Shown: positions 26,316 to 36,820, counted from the first letter of the stretch. The stretch: DNA of 64,000 nt from Bradyrhizobium yuanmingense (GCF_029167105.1 NZ_JARFML010000007.1:124001-188000); one strand, 5' to 3'. Numbers and translations: made by a program. The notes: a model not told the origin generated them from the sequence alone.

Positions 26316-26609
26316 TCAGCGCTTGGCCTTCTTGGCCTTCTTCTTCGACTTGCCGGCTTTCTTGGCCGCCTTTTTTGCGGACTTTTTCGTCGCCTTCTTG
26401 GACGACTTCTTTGCGGCCTTCTTCGTCGTCTTCTTCGCAGCCTTTTTGGCTTTCTTCTTGGCCGCCTTCTTCGGCGCTACTTTCTTCGCGACCTTCTTGG
26501 CGGCTTTCTTCACCTGCTTGACTGCGGCGACTGCCGCGTCCTTGGTCGTTTCCACGGCAGTGGTGATCGTCTCCATCGCCTGTTCGGTGATCGGCTTCTC
26601 GTCGTCCAT
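26316..26609 (-). CDS. Histone H1-like lysine-rich protein
   Basis: 97 residues. A short acidic/neutral head (MDDEKPITEQAMETITTAVE) precedes about 70 residues of nearly pure Lys/Ala repeats (KKAAKK, KKATKK, KSAKKAAKK). This composition matches the C-terminal tail of eukaryotic H1 and the HctA/AlgP-type proteins that condense bacterial DNA. The ATG at 26609 follows gggggacg; an upstream ATG at 26630 lacks a ribosome site. It probably binds DNA or polyphosphate. Confidence 0.85.
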   Translation of the reverse strand: MDDEKPITEQAMETITTAVETTKDAAVAAVKQVKKAAKKVAKKVAPKKAAKKKAKKAAKKTTKKAAKKSSKKATKKSAKKAAKKAGKSKKKAKKAKR

Positions 26610-26675
26610 ATCGTCCCCCACGGTTTGCATGGAGCGATGACGATAGCGGGTTTCGAAATTGTGTCAAAGCGACGC

Positions 26676-28103
26676 TCAACCTTTGCGGATCTTTGCGTAG
26701 GCCGCGAGCGCGCGTTCGCGTGCCCCGGCATGATCGACGATCGGCTGCGGATAGGTCCTGCCGATCGTGACGCCCGCGCTCGCAAGCTCGATCGGCGTTG
26801 CCTGCCAGGGCCGGTGGATCAGCTTGGCTGGCAGGGCCTTCAGTTCCGGAACCCAGCGTCGAACATAGGCTCCGTCAGGATCGAACTTCTCGCCCTGGAG
26901 CTGCGGATTGAACACGCGGAAATAGGGCGCAGCGTCCGCGCCGCAGCCGGCGACCCATTGCCAGTTGGCAGGGTTGCTGCCGGCATCCGCGTCGACCAGC
27001 GTGTCCCAGAACCAGGCCTCGCCCTCGCGCCAGTCGATCAGGAGGTGCTTGACCAGGAAGGAGGCCACCACCATCCGCACCCGGTTGTGCATCACGCCGG
27101 TGTGCCAGAGCTCGCGCAGGCCGGCATCGACGATGGGGTATCCGGTGCGCCCGCGCTGCCAGGCGGCGAGCGCTTGTTTGTCGGGCTGCCAAGGGAAGCC
27201 ATCGAAGCTCGTCTGCAGGTTTTCGGCGGCGAGGTTGGGGTAATCGTGGAGGAGGTGGCGGCAGAATTCGCGCCAGCCGAGCTCGCTCAGGAATTTTTCG
27301 ACGCCTTGCCCGCGTACCGGATCTTCCGCCGCGGCAAACCGGGCGGCGTGCCAGACCTGACGCGGGCTGAGCTCGCCGAAGCGCAGATGCGGCGACAGCC
27401 GTGAGGTGCCCTCTCGGTCCGGACGGTCGCGGTCGCCAACATACATTCGAACAGTGTGCTTGAGAAAGTCGCGCAGGCGCAGAGACGCGGCGCCGGGGGT
27501 CCATGCCTCGCGCAGGCCACCCGCCCAATCGGGCGCGGTCGGCTCGAGCTTCCAGCTCTCCAGCCGATCGCTTGCGATGCTCGGTGCAGGGCGCAGCTGC
27601 TTCGGCGCGGGCAGGGGCTTTGGCGGATCGCCGACCGCCAGCACGCGGCGCCAGAACGGGGTGAAGACGCGGAGGCCCCGGCCTTCCTTGGTGCGGATCG
27701 CCGCGGGCGGGACGAGCAGGTCGCCGGGAAAGCTTTGCGTGTGCGTGCCCAGCTTAGCCAGCGCCGCTTCCAGCTGTCGCTCAACCGCCTGATGAGGCGC
27801 CTGCGCGATCTCGTTCCAGTAGACGGCGCGGGCACCGCTCTGTCGCACCACCTCAGGGATCACCTTGGCCGCCGGTCCTCTGCGCAGGACAAGCGAGCCG
27901 CCGCGCGCGCCGATTTCGGCTCCGAGCGCCCGCAGCGACTGCGCCAGCCACCAGCGTGCCGCGCCGCCCGGCGCTCGTCCCGCCGCCTCGTCCAGTACGT
28001 AGAGGCAAAGCACCGGCGCTCCGGACGTGGCAGCGGCGTGGAGGGCGGGATGGTCGGACAGGCGGAGATCTTCGCGAAACCAGACGATGACAGGCGGGGT
28101 CAG
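26676..28103 (-). CDS. phrB: Deoxyribodipyrimidine photolyase
   Basis: About 475 residues. The N-terminal antenna domain has [19 protein letters not shown], and the C-terminal FAD domain has [48 protein letters not shown] and [19 protein letters not shown]. It repairs UV-made cyclobutane dimers using blue light. The frame is closed by a TAA just upstream and contains no ATG, GTG or TTG before the conserved N-terminus; the only sensible start is a CTG at 28101-28103, with gagg six bases before it. A GTG start at 28013 would remove about 30 conserved residues. Confidence 0.9.
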   Translation of the reverse strand: MTPPVIVWFREDLRLSDHPALHAAATSGAPVLCLYVLDEAAGRAPGGAARWWLAQSLRALGAEIGARGGSLVLRRGPAAKVIPEVVRQSGARAVYWNEIAQAPHQAVERQLEAALAKLGTHTQSFPGDLLVPPAAIRTKEGRGLRVFTPFWRRVLAVGDPPKPLPAPKQLRPAPSIASDRLESWKLEPTAPDWAGGLREAWTPGAASLRLRDFLKHTVRMYVGDRDRPDREGTSRLSPHLRFGELSPRQVWHAARFAAAEDPVRGQGVEKFLSELGWREFCRHLLHDYPNLAAENLQTSFDGFPWQPDKQALAAWQRGRTGYPIVDAGLRELWHTGVMHNRVRMVVASFLVKHLLIDWREGEAWFWDTLVDADAGSNPANWQWVAGCGADAAPYFRVFNPQLQGEKFDPDGAYVRRWVPELKALPAKLIHRPWQATPIELASAGVTIGRTYPQPIVDHAGARERALAAYAKIRKG

Positions 28104-28218
28104 GGAAGGCCTCGTTTACCAATTGGAAACCGTACCGCGCGCGGCGGTGGGAACCGTCGTTAATGCGGCTGTAAGTCAATTGCAGCAATATGCAGGAATT
28201 ACGGGGGTCATTCCATCC

Positions 28219-29949
28219 ATGTCCAATCTTCTAACGGCGAAGTTCCTGCCGCGGTTCAAGCTCGGCACCAAGGCGGTCCTGTGCGCGGCGCTGCTGATCG
28301 CAATGAACACGGCGCTCGTGGTCGGCGCCGGCTATTGGTCACTGACATCCGCCTTCAATGACCGCGCCCTGCGCGACATCGAGGTCAATCTGCGCACGCT
28401 GGGGCTGGCCTTTGCGGAGACCGTTCCCGAAGCCAAGATCACGATCCGGGACGGCGCGGTGGTCCGCGCCGAGATCCCGAAAATGCCCGACTTCAGGGAT
28501 CACGCCATCGTCGACCGGGCGGTGTCCTATGTCGGCGGCAACGCGACCCTGTTCGTGTTCGACGCGGCGAGCGGACAGTTCATCCGCCGCTCGACCAACG
28601 TGAAAAAGGAAAACGGCGACCGCGCCGTCGGGACCCAGCTTGCCGCCGATCATCCGGGCCAGGCCCCGCTGCGCCGTGGCGAGGCCTATAAGGGGCCGGC
28701 GACGCTGTTCGGCAAGACGTTCATGACCGCCTATTTCCCGATTGCCGATGGGACAGGCAAGGTCGCCGGCATTCTCTATGTCGGCATCCCCATGGTGCAG
28801 TTCGAGGGCATGCTGTCCCAGGCCATGGAGAGCATGGCCGCCGCCGCCGGGCTTGCCGCGCTTCTGGTGCTGGTCCTGACCCTGCTGGTCGTCCGCCGCA
28901 TCACCCGGCCGCTGACCTCGGTGACGCATTCGCTCACCGCGCTTGCCAACGGCCAGGGCGACGTCGCGATCGAATGCGAGGACCGGGCCGACGAGATCGG
29001 CGAGATCGCCCGCACGGTCGCGGTGTTCAGGAGCAACTCGCAGGAGCGGGCGCGCCTGCGCACCGAGCAGGCGGCGGCAACCGCCGCCGCAGCCGAGCAG
29101 CGCAAGGCCGAGCTGCGCAACTTCGTCGAGCAGTTCCGCGGCAGCGTCGGCGGCATTCTCGACAAGGTGCTGGCATCGTCCGGCGAGTTCGAGCGCGCCG
29201 CGCGACAACTCACCGACGCCGCGCGCTCCACGGCAGATCTGTCGGCGCAGTCGGCGGGAGCTTCCGAAAGTGCCTCCGAGCATGTGCGTTCGGCCGCGTC
29301 CGCTTCCGACGAGCTGTCTCAATCCATCTCCGAGATCACCCGCCGGGTGCAGGAATCGAACGAGATCTCCGCCGAGGCGGTGCGGCAGGCCGAAGCGACG
29401 GACCAGCGCATCGCGCAGCTCTCTGAGGCCGGCTCGCGCATCGGCGACGTCGTCAAGCTGATCACCTCGATCGCCGAGCAGACCAATCTGCTGGCGCTGA
29501 ATGCGACCATCGAGGCCGCACGCGCGGGCGATGCCGGCCGCGGCTTCGCGGTGGTGGCTCAGGAGGTCAAGACGCTCGCCGGCCAGACCGCGAAGGCGAC
29601 CGACGAGATCTCGAACCAGATCGAGAGCATGCAGCTCGCGACCGAGGAATCGGTCGCCGCCATCAAGGCGATCAGCCAGACCATCGAGCGCATCAGCGGC
29701 ATCGCAGGCTCGATCTCGGCGGCGGTCGAGCAACAGAAAAGCGCGACCCACAACATCGTGGCCAGCGTGCGCGCCGCGGTGTCAGGCACGGCCGATGTCG
29801 CGGTCAATGTCCGTCACGCCGCCAAGGGCGCCAGCGAGACGGGCGAGACGTCGAGCCGGATGTTTGCTTCCGCCCAGACGCTGTCGGGCGAGAGCCTGCA
29901 TCTGAAGGCCGAGGTCGAGAGCTTCCTCGACCGCGTGCGGGCGGCGTAA
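28219..29949 (+). CDS. Methyl-accepting chemotaxis protein with periplasmic sensor domain
   Basis: 576 residues. TM1 is about 14-40; a periplasmic single-Cache-like domain follows ([14 protein letters not shown], then [22 protein letters not shown]); TM2 is about 203-224; HAMP follows from [10 protein letters not shown]; the signalling hairpin tip near 419 is [18 protein letters not shown] with [15 protein letters not shown]. It senses a ligand, probably a small organic acid, and drives CheA. The start at 28219 begins a conserved [18 protein letters not shown]; the open frame upstream overlaps the photolyase region and is not credible. Confidence 0.93.
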   Translation: MSNLLTAKFLPRFKLGTKAVLCAALLIAMNTALVVGAGYWSLTSAFNDRALRDIEVNLRTLGLAFAETVPEAKITIRDGAVVRAEIPKMPDFRDHAIVDRAVSYVGGNATLFVFDAASGQFIRRSTNVKKENGDRAVGTQLAADHPGQAPLRRGEAYKGPATLFGKTFMTAYFPIADGTGKVAGILYVGIPMVQFEGMLSQAMESMAAAAGLAALLVLVLTLLVVRRITRPLTSVTHSLTALANGQGDVAIECEDRADEIGEIARTVAVFRSNSQERARLRTEQAAATAAAAEQRKAELRNFVEQFRGSVGGILDKVLASSGEFERAARQLTDAARSTADLSAQSAGASESASEHVRSAASASDELSQSISEITRRVQESNEISAEAVRQAEATDQRIAQLSEAGSRIGDVVKLITSIAEQTNLLALNATIEAARAGDAGRGFAVVAQEVKTLAGQTAKATDEISNQIESMQLATEESVAAIKAISQTIERISGIAGSISAAVEQQKSATHNIVASVRAAVSGTADVAVNVRHAAKGASETGETSSRMFASAQTLSGESLHLKAEVESFLDRVRAA

Positions 29950-29957
29950 GGACCGGG

Positions 29958-29980
29958 CCCAATGCGCAATGCGCATTGGG
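29958..29980. repeat. Perfect hairpin after the chemoreceptor gene
   Basis: cccaatgcgc, aat, gcgcattggg form a perfect ten-pair hairpin eight bases after the stop codon. It sits just before the terminator at 29990-30030. Confidence 0.7.
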
Positions 29981-29989
29981 AAACTCGAG

Positions 29990-30030
29990 ATCCCGGGTCC
30001 GCGCTTTGCACGCCCCGGGATAACTTTTTT
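29990..30030 (+). terminator. Rho-independent terminator of the chemoreceptor gene
   Basis: The arms atcccggg and cccgggat enclose a 16-base loop and are followed by aactttttt. The convergent peroxiredoxin gene ends 28 bases further on. Confidence 0.75.
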
Positions 30031-30057
30031 GCGGTCGCTATCCGCAACCGCCAAAAG

Positions 30058-30717
<660 letters not shown>

Positions 30718-30970
30718 GATCTTACCTCATCTCATTGAATTTAATTGAGAATTCGTCTCCGTCCGTCACATCCATTATAAGGGCTTCGCCGGCCTAAGTG
30801 AACGCCAACTGAACCGGCTCAAGTAAAATGTGAATTCCTTCCTTGAAGGGCCGATTTTCTAGCAACTTTTTGTTACAGCGGCGCCTGCGACGAAAGATCT
30901 CCACCGGAGCTGCACGGGCTCGATTGCCCCGATAATGCCTTTTATGACTTTCATCACGCTCGCCCGGCGC

Positions 30971-31005
30971 GTTCTAGAACCAGATTGGTCCTGATAGCGA
31001 CCAAT
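30971..31005. promoter_or_regulatory. Two operator-like palindromes
   Basis: gttctagaac (30971-30980) is a perfect ten-base palindrome. attggtc, eight bases, gaccaat (30984-31005) is a perfect seven-base inverted repeat. They lie about 105 bases before the gene at 31110. The rest of 30718-31109 shows nothing recognisable apart from a run of A+T-rich sequence near 30740-30780. Confidence 0.4.
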
Positions 31006-31109
31006 TGGCAACCATCTAGAAAAGTCGCGATCCCCGTATCGAATCGTTAACCACCCCTTTACGCCGGCATGGAAATGCTGGTCGATCAGAAGAAGTCTGG
31101 AAGTGAACT

Positions 31110-31682
31110 ATGTCCGCCGCTGCGCCTAAGCCTACCGAGTCGTCGTCGCTCGTGCCGTCCTGCCGCGATACTGCAGCTCATGCCCTTTCCGTCGTGCGCG
31201 ACGGCGTGATCACGGGCGAAGGCCCGACCACCAAGGGACGGGTGCATTTCTCCCGCTCGCTCGACGCCGATGACACCGCCTGGTGCATGCGCATCCTCAC
31301 CGCCACCGCCGTCAACGACCAGCCGGTCAGCCGCGCCGAGGCCGAGGCTCTGTTCGAGATCAACGAGGCCGCGACCGAACGCACCGACGGCGGCCGCTTC
31401 GACGACCTGCTTGCCAAGGCGGTCGCCCATTATGCCGCGAGCGCCTCGGGCTTGAAGGTGCCGCCGCGCAGCGTCGCGCTGTCGGCCGACACCGAGATCG
31501 AGAGCTGGGCGCCGTCCTATGCCTCCAAGGTCAACAGCGAGATGCTGGAGTGGATCGCCGGCCAGATGCGCGGCAAGCGCCAGAACAACCGTCGCCTGAT
31601 GGCGATGGTCGCGACCTTCCTCGGCGCCACCGCACTGCCTCTCGCGGGCCAATTGCCGAACGTGTTCGACATCGGGATGTAA
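31110..31682 (+). CDS. Conserved hypothetical protein (C-terminal helix-rich)
   Basis: 190 residues, starting MSAAAPKPTESSSLVPSCRD. The middle (RAEAEALFEINEAATERTDGGRFDDLLAKAVAHYAASAS) is predicted helical with an acidic EALFEIN segment resembling an EF-hand or TerB-like helix pair. The end (RLMAMVATFLGATALPLAGQLPNVF) is moderately hydrophobic and could touch the membrane. I recognise no domain. A purine-rich aagtctggaagtg precedes the ATG, and palindromes lie upstream. Confidence 0.72.
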   Translation: MSAAAPKPTESSSLVPSCRDTAAHALSVVRDGVITGEGPTTKGRVHFSRSLDADDTAWCMRILTATAVNDQPVSRAEAEALFEINEAATERTDGGRFDDLLAKAVAHYAASASGLKVPPRSVALSADTEIESWAPSYASKVNSEMLEWIAGQMRGKRQNNRRLMAMVATFLGATALPLAGQLPNVFDIGM

Positions 31683-31784
31683 GGCAAATGGGCCGCGGTG
31701 GCGGCTCGCAGCCTCGTTTCACGCTCGTGTCCAGGGCACGAGACTACCGCATTGTGACACCGCTGCCTCAACACCGTCATTTGA

Positions 31785-32490
31785 ACCAATCCGGAATCCC
31801 TCCGCGGAAAGACTCTGGATTGCTTCGCTGCGCTCGCAATGACGGAGTGTGCGGCGGGAAGCGCGTTCCTCAATTCGCATTTCGTCGCAGACACGCCTTG
31901 GCATCCTCGCGGCGGACTCGCCCGAGCTTTGCTTCTTGCTCACCCTCGTCATTGAAAGAGGGCGCAGGGAAGACCGGGTGCCGGCCGGGCACCCACGGTC
32001 CACTGTGCGAAAGGTGGTAACGAAGAACTTGCACAGCGGCATACAGGTGAAGCCAAACATCCGGCCTTCCCTGCGCAGTGGCTTTACGGCTTATGTCGTG
32101 CTCTCCCCGGGGAGCGATGCACTATTGCCCCCGTCGCCCTGCGGATGGCTGATGCGCATCGCCCGGTCGGGCAACCACATCACCGCAAGACTTGGCGCAC
32201 AGACCCCGGGCGCCAGGACCACACGATTTTGCCGTACGCGAACCGCACCCGTCGTTGGCGCGAGGTCTTCGCTCACGGTTACCCGCCCTGCGAAGCTTTT
32301 CGCGCCGATGTGGCCCGCGTCCACCGCCGCCCGGCCCGCGTTCGTGACGATCGCGATACGCCCCTCTTCCTTGGGCCGGGTTGCGCGACACATACGCGGC
32401 TTCCGAATTTCGGTAAAGCGGAATATTTTCCGCCGCGTGCCTTGACCCATAGATTGGATGTTTTGCCCGTCGGGCAACGCAGGGGATGGT
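31785..32490 (-). repeat. Long dispersed repeat, copy 2 (inverted)
   Basis: The reverse complement of this block matches 8895-9560 over conserved cores separated by variable spacers. Like copy 1 it starts near a gtcgggcaa motif at about 32470 and ends near the cattgcgagcg repeat at about 31830. Open frames exist on both strands but follow the repeat and not a gene; the encoded FTCMPLC peptide occurs in both copies. The remaining stretch 31683-31784 shows nothing. Confidence 0.8.
31963..32075 (-). other. Candidate structured RNA element, copy 2
   Basis: On the minus strand, P1 pairs 32075-32061 with 31977-31963, P2 pairs 32039-32031 with 32008-32000, and P3 pairs 31994-31988 with 31982-31976. 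P1 keeps the same G-U as copy 1, P2 gains a second G-U by C-to-U change, and the P3 loop changes from agcc to cggcc. On the other strand those pairs would be A-C mismatches. Confidence 0.5.
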
Positions 32491-32502
32491 AGCTGCAACC
32501 AT

Positions 32503-32823
32503 TCAATCCGGCGCGGTCTGCGCCGCCGGTGGATTCGGTGCAAGCGCCGGCGCCGGCTTGGTGGGGGCCGAATAGAGTTCGGTCTTGGCGAGATCGCGGC
32601 GGAGCGACGATGGCGCCGTGTGCAGGGCAAAGGCGATTGCGATCTGCGTTCTGTTGTGAAGCCGGTACTTGCGCATGATGTTGCCGATATGCGCCCGCAC
32701 CGTGTTCTCCGAGATGTTGAGCTCGTAGGCGATGTTCTTGTTCTGCATCCCCCGCGCGATCAGCGTCATCAGCTCCCGTTCGCGCGGCGTCGGTGCGATC
32801 AAGTCCTTCGGATCCGAGCTCAT
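32503..32823 (-). CDS. LuxR/GerE-type helix-turn-helix protein without a receiver domain
   Basis: 106 residues from ATG 32823 (gggagg nine bases before). The domain TPRERELMTLIARGMQNKNIAYELNISENTVRAHIGNIMRKY is a complete GerE-type HTH; nothing precedes it except a ten-residue head, so it lacks a sensor or phospho-acceptor. The tail is Pro/Ala-rich (PAPALAPNPPAAQ). It begins 43 bases after the exporter permease gene and probably belongs to that operon. It is a likely DNA-binding regulator of the exporter or of the nearby curlin-like cluster. Confidence 0.87.
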   Translation of the reverse strand: MSSDPKDLIAPTPRERELMTLIARGMQNKNIAYELNISENTVRAHIGNIMRKYRLHNRTQIAIAFALHTAPSSLRRDLAKTELYSAPTKPAPALAPNPPAAQTAPD

Positions 32824-32865
32824 GGCTGATGCCTCCCTGGCCTTTGCGAACATCCTGGCATGCTC

Positions 32866-34089
32866 TCACTCCGTCTTGAGCGCCTCGATCGGGCTCAGCT
32901 TGGACGCCTTGTGGGCCGGATAGAAGCCAAAGACGAGGCCGGTCGCGATCGAGAAGACGAGAGACAGGCCGATCGCCTGGCCGTCGATCGAGGTGACCCA
33001 ACCGGCCATGCGGGCGACCGTCATCGAGAGCGTGATGCCGCCGGCGACGCCGATGGCGCCGCCGAGCAGGCAGAGGACGAGCGCTTCGCAGAGAAACTGC
33101 AGACGGATGTCGCGCATCCGCCCGCCGAGCGCCCGGCGGATGCCGATCTCCCGCGTGCGCTCGGTGACCGACACGATCATGACGTTCATGATGCTGATGC
33201 CGCCGACGAGCAGCGAAACCGAGGCGATGGCGACGAGCAGCAGCGCGACAGTGCGGATCGCGCCCTGTTGCGCCTCCATGGCGGCGGCGGGATCCTGGAC
33301 CTTGAAGTCGTCGTCCTGGCCGGCGGGGATGCGGTGGCGCTGCCGCAGCAGGTTCGCGATCTCCGCTCGCGCACCCGCCATCTGACCGTCTGCGGTCACC
33401 TTGGCGATGATGTAGGCGACCGAGTCGCGGTTGATGTTGCTGGCGCTGCCGAGGAAGCGCAGCTTGGCCGTGGTGAGCGGCACGAAGGCGACGTCGTCCT
33501 GGGCCGGTCCCTTGCGGTCGAGCACGCCGACCACCTCGAGCGGGACCTTCATGATCCTGATCTGCGCGCCGATGGGGTCGTCGCCGGGTGCGAACAGCTC
33601 GCGCGCGACCGTGCTTCCCAGGATCACGACCTTGCCGGCACCGGCCTCCTCGGTGGCGGAGAAATAGCGCCCGGCCGCCAGCTGCCAGTCGCGCACCATG
33701 AAGTGACCGGTGGTCGTGCCGTTGATCGTCGTGTTCCAGTTCTTGCCTTCGTGGATGACTTGCGCCGTTCCCGCGATGGAGCCGGCTGCGGCCTGGATTT
33801 CCGGGATCTGCTCGAGGATGGCCTGCACGTCGCTCTCGGTCATCGTCAGCTTGCTGCCGTCCTTGAGACGCACGCCGCCCTGGTAGACCGCGCCGGGGGT
33901 GATCATCAGCACGTTGGCGCCGATCGAGCGGATCTGTTCCTGCAGGCGGAGCTGCGCGCCGGATCCGATCGCGAACACCGTCACGATCGAGGCGACACCG
34001 ATCACGATGCCGAGCATGGTGAGGAAGCTGCGCAGCGGATTGAGGCGCAGGGCGTGCAATGCGATCTGGAAGCCCTGCAGCATCGTCAT
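32866..34089 (-). CDS. MacB-like ABC transporter permease (FtsX family)
   Basis: 407 residues. TM1 is in the N-terminal segment with the typical SFLTMLGIVIGVASIVTVFA. A periplasmic MacB_PCD domain of about 200 residues follows, then three C-terminal FtsX helices (VALLLVAIASVSLLVGGISI, CEALVLCLLGGAIGVAGG and a last near FSIATGLVFGFYPA). The permease alone is present; the ATPase is a separate gene whose stop overlaps this start (ATGA). MacB-type pumps do not carry substrate through the membrane: they push periplasmic substrates through TolC. Confidence 0.92.
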   Translation of the reverse strand: MTMLQGFQIALHALRLNPLRSFLTMLGIVIGVASIVTVFAIGSGAQLRLQEQIRSIGANVLMITPGAVYQGGVRLKDGSKLTMTESDVQAILEQIPEIQAAAGSIAGTAQVIHEGKNWNTTINGTTTGHFMVRDWQLAAGRYFSATEEAGAGKVVILGSTVARELFAPGDDPIGAQIRIMKVPLEVVGVLDRKGPAQDDVAFVPLTTAKLRFLGSASNINRDSVAYIIAKVTADGQMAGARAEIANLLRQRHRIPAGQDDDFKVQDPAAAMEAQQGAIRTVALLLVAIASVSLLVGGISIMNVMIVSVTERTREIGIRRALGGRMRDIRLQFLCEALVLCLLGGAIGVAGGITLSMTVARMAGWVTSIDGQAIGLSLVFSIATGLVFGFYPAHKASKLSPIEALKTE

Positions 34090-34811
34090 GACACAGCGCT
34101 CCGTTTCGGCAGAGCAGGAGCCTGCGTTTCGTCGCCGACGAGCTCGCCGTCATGCAGGTGAATCGTGCGCCGGCACTGGGCCGCGATGCCGGGATCGTGG
34201 GTGATCATGACGATGGTCTGGCCGGTCCGGTTGAGCGCGGCGAACAGGGACAGGATCTCGGCACCGGTGCGGCTGTCGAGCGCGCCGGTCGGCTCGTCGG
34301 CGAGCACGATCAGGGGGGAGGCGATCAGTGCGCGCGCGATCGCGACGCGCTGCTGCTCGCCGCCGGAGAGCTGCCGCGGGAAGTGATGGGCCCGGTGCAG
34401 CATGCCGACCGCTTCAAGGCTCGCTTCCGCGCGCGCCAGGCGTTCCTTGCGCGCAATGCCGCAATAGACCAGCGGCAATGCGACGTTCTCGATGGCATCG
34501 TGGCGCGCGAGCAGATTGTAGGATTGGAACACGAAGCCGATGCTGCGGGCGCGCAGGGACGACCGGCGATCTTCCGTGAGATCGGCGACGTCGGCGCCCT
34601 GGAGATAGACCGCGCCCTCGCTCGGCAGGTCGAGCAATCCGATCATGTTCATCAGCGTCGACTTGCCGGAGCCGGACGGTCCCATCACGGCGACGATCTC
34701 GCCTTGCGCGATGTCGAAGCTGACATTGCGCACCGCGGCCACCGCGACGCCCTCGGTGCGATAGGTCCTGCTGACCGACCGGAGGCTGATGAGAGGCGCA
34801 GCGGCGGTCAT
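34086..34811 (-). CDS. ABC transporter ATP-binding protein (MacB/LolD type)
   Basis: 241 residues. Walker A GPSGSGKST at 44-52, Q-loop near 95, signature LSGGEQQRVAIARAL near 147, Walker B VLADEPTGALD and a C-terminal H-loop THDP. The long frame upstream of ATG 34811 is not part of the domain. The gene overlaps its neighbours at both ends by ATGA, indicating one translationally coupled operon: membrane fusion protein, ATPase, permease. Confidence 0.94.
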   Translation of the reverse strand: MTAAAPLISLRSVSRTYRTEGVAVAAVRNVSFDIAQGEIVAVMGPSGSGKSTLMNMIGLLDLPSEGAVYLQGADVADLTEDRRSSLRARSIGFVFQSYNLLARHDAIENVALPLVYCGIARKERLARAEASLEAVGMLHRAHHFPRQLSGGEQQRVAIARALIASPLIVLADEPTGALDSRTGAEILSLFAALNRTGQTIVMITHDPGIAAQCRRTIHLHDGELVGDETQAPALPKRSAVS

Positions 34812-36232
34812 GACCCGAACCTGATTCCGAGAATTTCCATGCCTGCCGGGCGGATGGCCTGGCCGACGGCGACCTCGCTGCCCTCGAGCAGGTCGCCGCT
34901 CCGGAGCGCGACCTGCTCGGTGCCGGCGGCGCCGACCGTGACCGCGACGCGCTGCAGCGCGCCGCTGGCAGTGCGCACCCACACGCCGCTGCGTCCGGTC
35001 TCCGGCCGCGTACCGGTCGGCTGGAAGCGCAGCGCTGCGAGCGGCACTTTCAGCACGTCGTCCTGGCGTTCGATGACGATCTTCACCAGGGCAGTCATTC
35101 CCGGCAGCAGCGCGCCGTCGAGGTTGGCGGTCGCCAGCACCACGGTGTAGGTGACGACGTGCTGCTGGGTCTGCGGCGCCTTGCGCACCTGGCGCACCAC
35201 GGCCTCGAAGCGGCGGTCCGGGTAGGCGTCGACGGTGAAATGTGCAGGCTGCCCGGGCGCGATGCGGCCGATATCGGCTTCATCGACCTGCGCGTGAATC
35301 TCCATGTCCTCCAGGCGGTGCGCCACCATGAAGGTGGTGCGCGCTTCCAGTCCGACCGCGAGCGTCTGCCCCTCGTTGACGAACCTGCCGACCACGACGC
35401 CGTCGATCGGTGAACGGATCATGGTGCGGTCGAGATCGGCCTGGGCTGCGGCGAGAACGGCGGCTTTCTCCGGCACCGCCATGCGCGCTTGCTGCAACTC
35501 CGCCTCGATGCGGCGGACGTCGGCCTGTGCACCCTCCACCGAATAGGAGTTGAGGGACATCAGGATCTCGGCTTCACGTTCCTGGGCGAGGCGCGCGGTG
35601 AACTCGGTCTGCGCGTCGTCGACTGCGGTCGTCGCCACCACGTTCTGCGACTGCAGCGCCAGCTTGCGCTGCAGCGTCTTCTGAGCCGAGGATTTCACCG
35701 CCTGCGCGCTCTCAAGCTTGGCCGCGAGCACGTCGCGGCTGCCCCTCGCATTCTGCAGATCGATCCTGGCCCGGTCGAGCTTGGCCTTGGCGATATCGAC
35801 CAGAGCATTGGCGACGGCCAGCGACGCCCGGGCCTCGTCGACCTTGGCTGCAAAGCTGCGCGGATCGATCAGCGCGAGCGGCTGATCCCTGGTGACGCTG
35901 TCGTTGAAGTCGACATAGACGCGGGCGAGCTGCCCCGACAGTTGCGATCCAACCTCGATCGTCTTGACCGGCTGCAGGGCGCCGGTGACGGTGACGGTCT
36001 GCTCGATGCTGCCGCGCTGGATCGAGGCATAGCGGAACAAGGGGGCATCCGATCCGAAGGTCGGCGCTTCGCGGCCGCCGGGCACGAGCAGCCGCCTCGT
36101 CTGCTCATAGGCGCGAGCCGCCGTGTCCGCCGCGCTCCCGGCAGCGCCGGCGATCGTGCCCGGACCGGTGTAGAAGATCGCAGCGAGGCCGCATGCAGCT
36201 CCGAGCAAGGCAAATGCTGGCACAAATCGCAT
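34808..36232 (-). CDS. MacA-like periplasmic adaptor (membrane fusion) protein
   Basis: 474 residues from ATG 36232 (ggtgag upstream; a GTG at 36244 is the alternative). An N-terminal membrane anchor (FVPAFALLGAACGLAAIFY) is followed by the biotinyl-lipoyl half (VGSQLSGQLARVYVDFNDSV), a long coiled coil (about 100-250), the second lipoyl half (RSPIDGVVVGRFVNEGQTL) and beta-barrel/MPD segments. This is the MacA architecture, bridging the ATPase-permease to a TolC channel. No TolC gene is seen nearby. It is divergent from the response regulator gene, with about 590 bases between the two starts. Confidence 0.92.
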   Translation of the reverse strand: MRFVPAFALLGAACGLAAIFYTGPGTIAGAAGSAADTAARAYEQTRRLLVPGGREAPTFGSDAPLFRYASIQRGSIEQTVTVTGALQPVKTIEVGSQLSGQLARVYVDFNDSVTRDQPLALIDPRSFAAKVDEARASLAVANALVDIAKAKLDRARIDLQNARGSRDVLAAKLESAQAVKSSAQKTLQRKLALQSQNVVATTAVDDAQTEFTARLAQEREAEILMSLNSYSVEGAQADVRRIEAELQQARMAVPEKAAVLAAAQADLDRTMIRSPIDGVVVGRFVNEGQTLAVGLEARTTFMVAHRLEDMEIHAQVDEADIGRIAPGQPAHFTVDAYPDRRFEAVVRQVRKAPQTQQHVVTYTVVLATANLDGALLPGMTALVKIVIERQDDVLKVPLAALRFQPTGTRPETGRSGVWVRTASGALQRVAVTVGAAGTEQVALRSGDLLEGSEVAVGQAIRPAGMEILGIRFGS

Positions 36233-36820
36233 ATCAAAACTCACCGATTAAATTGACTTCGGAGAATCGGGAAAAAGTGGTAAGCTCGCTATGGTTGTAA
36301 AACGTCTAAGGTTGTATCGAATGTCAGTATGTCGTCCTCGCCGGGCTGACGGTCGGGCGTGGCGCATCATCCAGTGGTAAAGCAGGTGGGGTGCTACTTT
36401 TCGTGATTTGATCAGGATGCATACGGAGCGTATCGATATGAGGTGTGCGGTATCGAACTCGATAAGCTGACTGAACGTCCCGTCTGATCCGGCTGGAGCG
36501 GCCAGCAGCTGGCGTCGAGTCGGCACATGGGTGGCGATGCCATGATGCAGCCGGCGAGACCACGACGCAGCATTACCGCATTCTCGATGTCGTTGCGCCC
36601 CGATGCCGCCGGCGGCAAAATCGACGCCTTCCCATCACGAAGCCCGATATGTGAACGCCTTCACTCGCCTCCGGAGCGTGTTGGCCCTATGACATCGAAC
36701 CGGCAGACCGATGCGCTTCGCTCGATCTGCGCGAATCATCCAAGCACCTTGATCTCGCTTGCAAGAAGAACGGATAGCTCGTTGCGTTTCATCGAGCCCC
36801 AAGCCGGGGAGCCCGTTGCC
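36233..36820. other. Long intergenic region between divergent exporter and regulator
   Basis: Lower G+C than its surroundings near 36240-36420. A minus-strand frame at 36248-36526 is open but has no recognisable domain or ribosome site. It must carry the promoters of both the exporter operon and the response regulator. No clear operator could be read by eye. Confidence 0.4.

Noticed and set aside
36248..36526. Minus-strand frame of 92 residues upstream of the MacA-like gene
   Set aside because: No domain, signal or ribosome site, and competing frames overlap it; better read as the promoter region.
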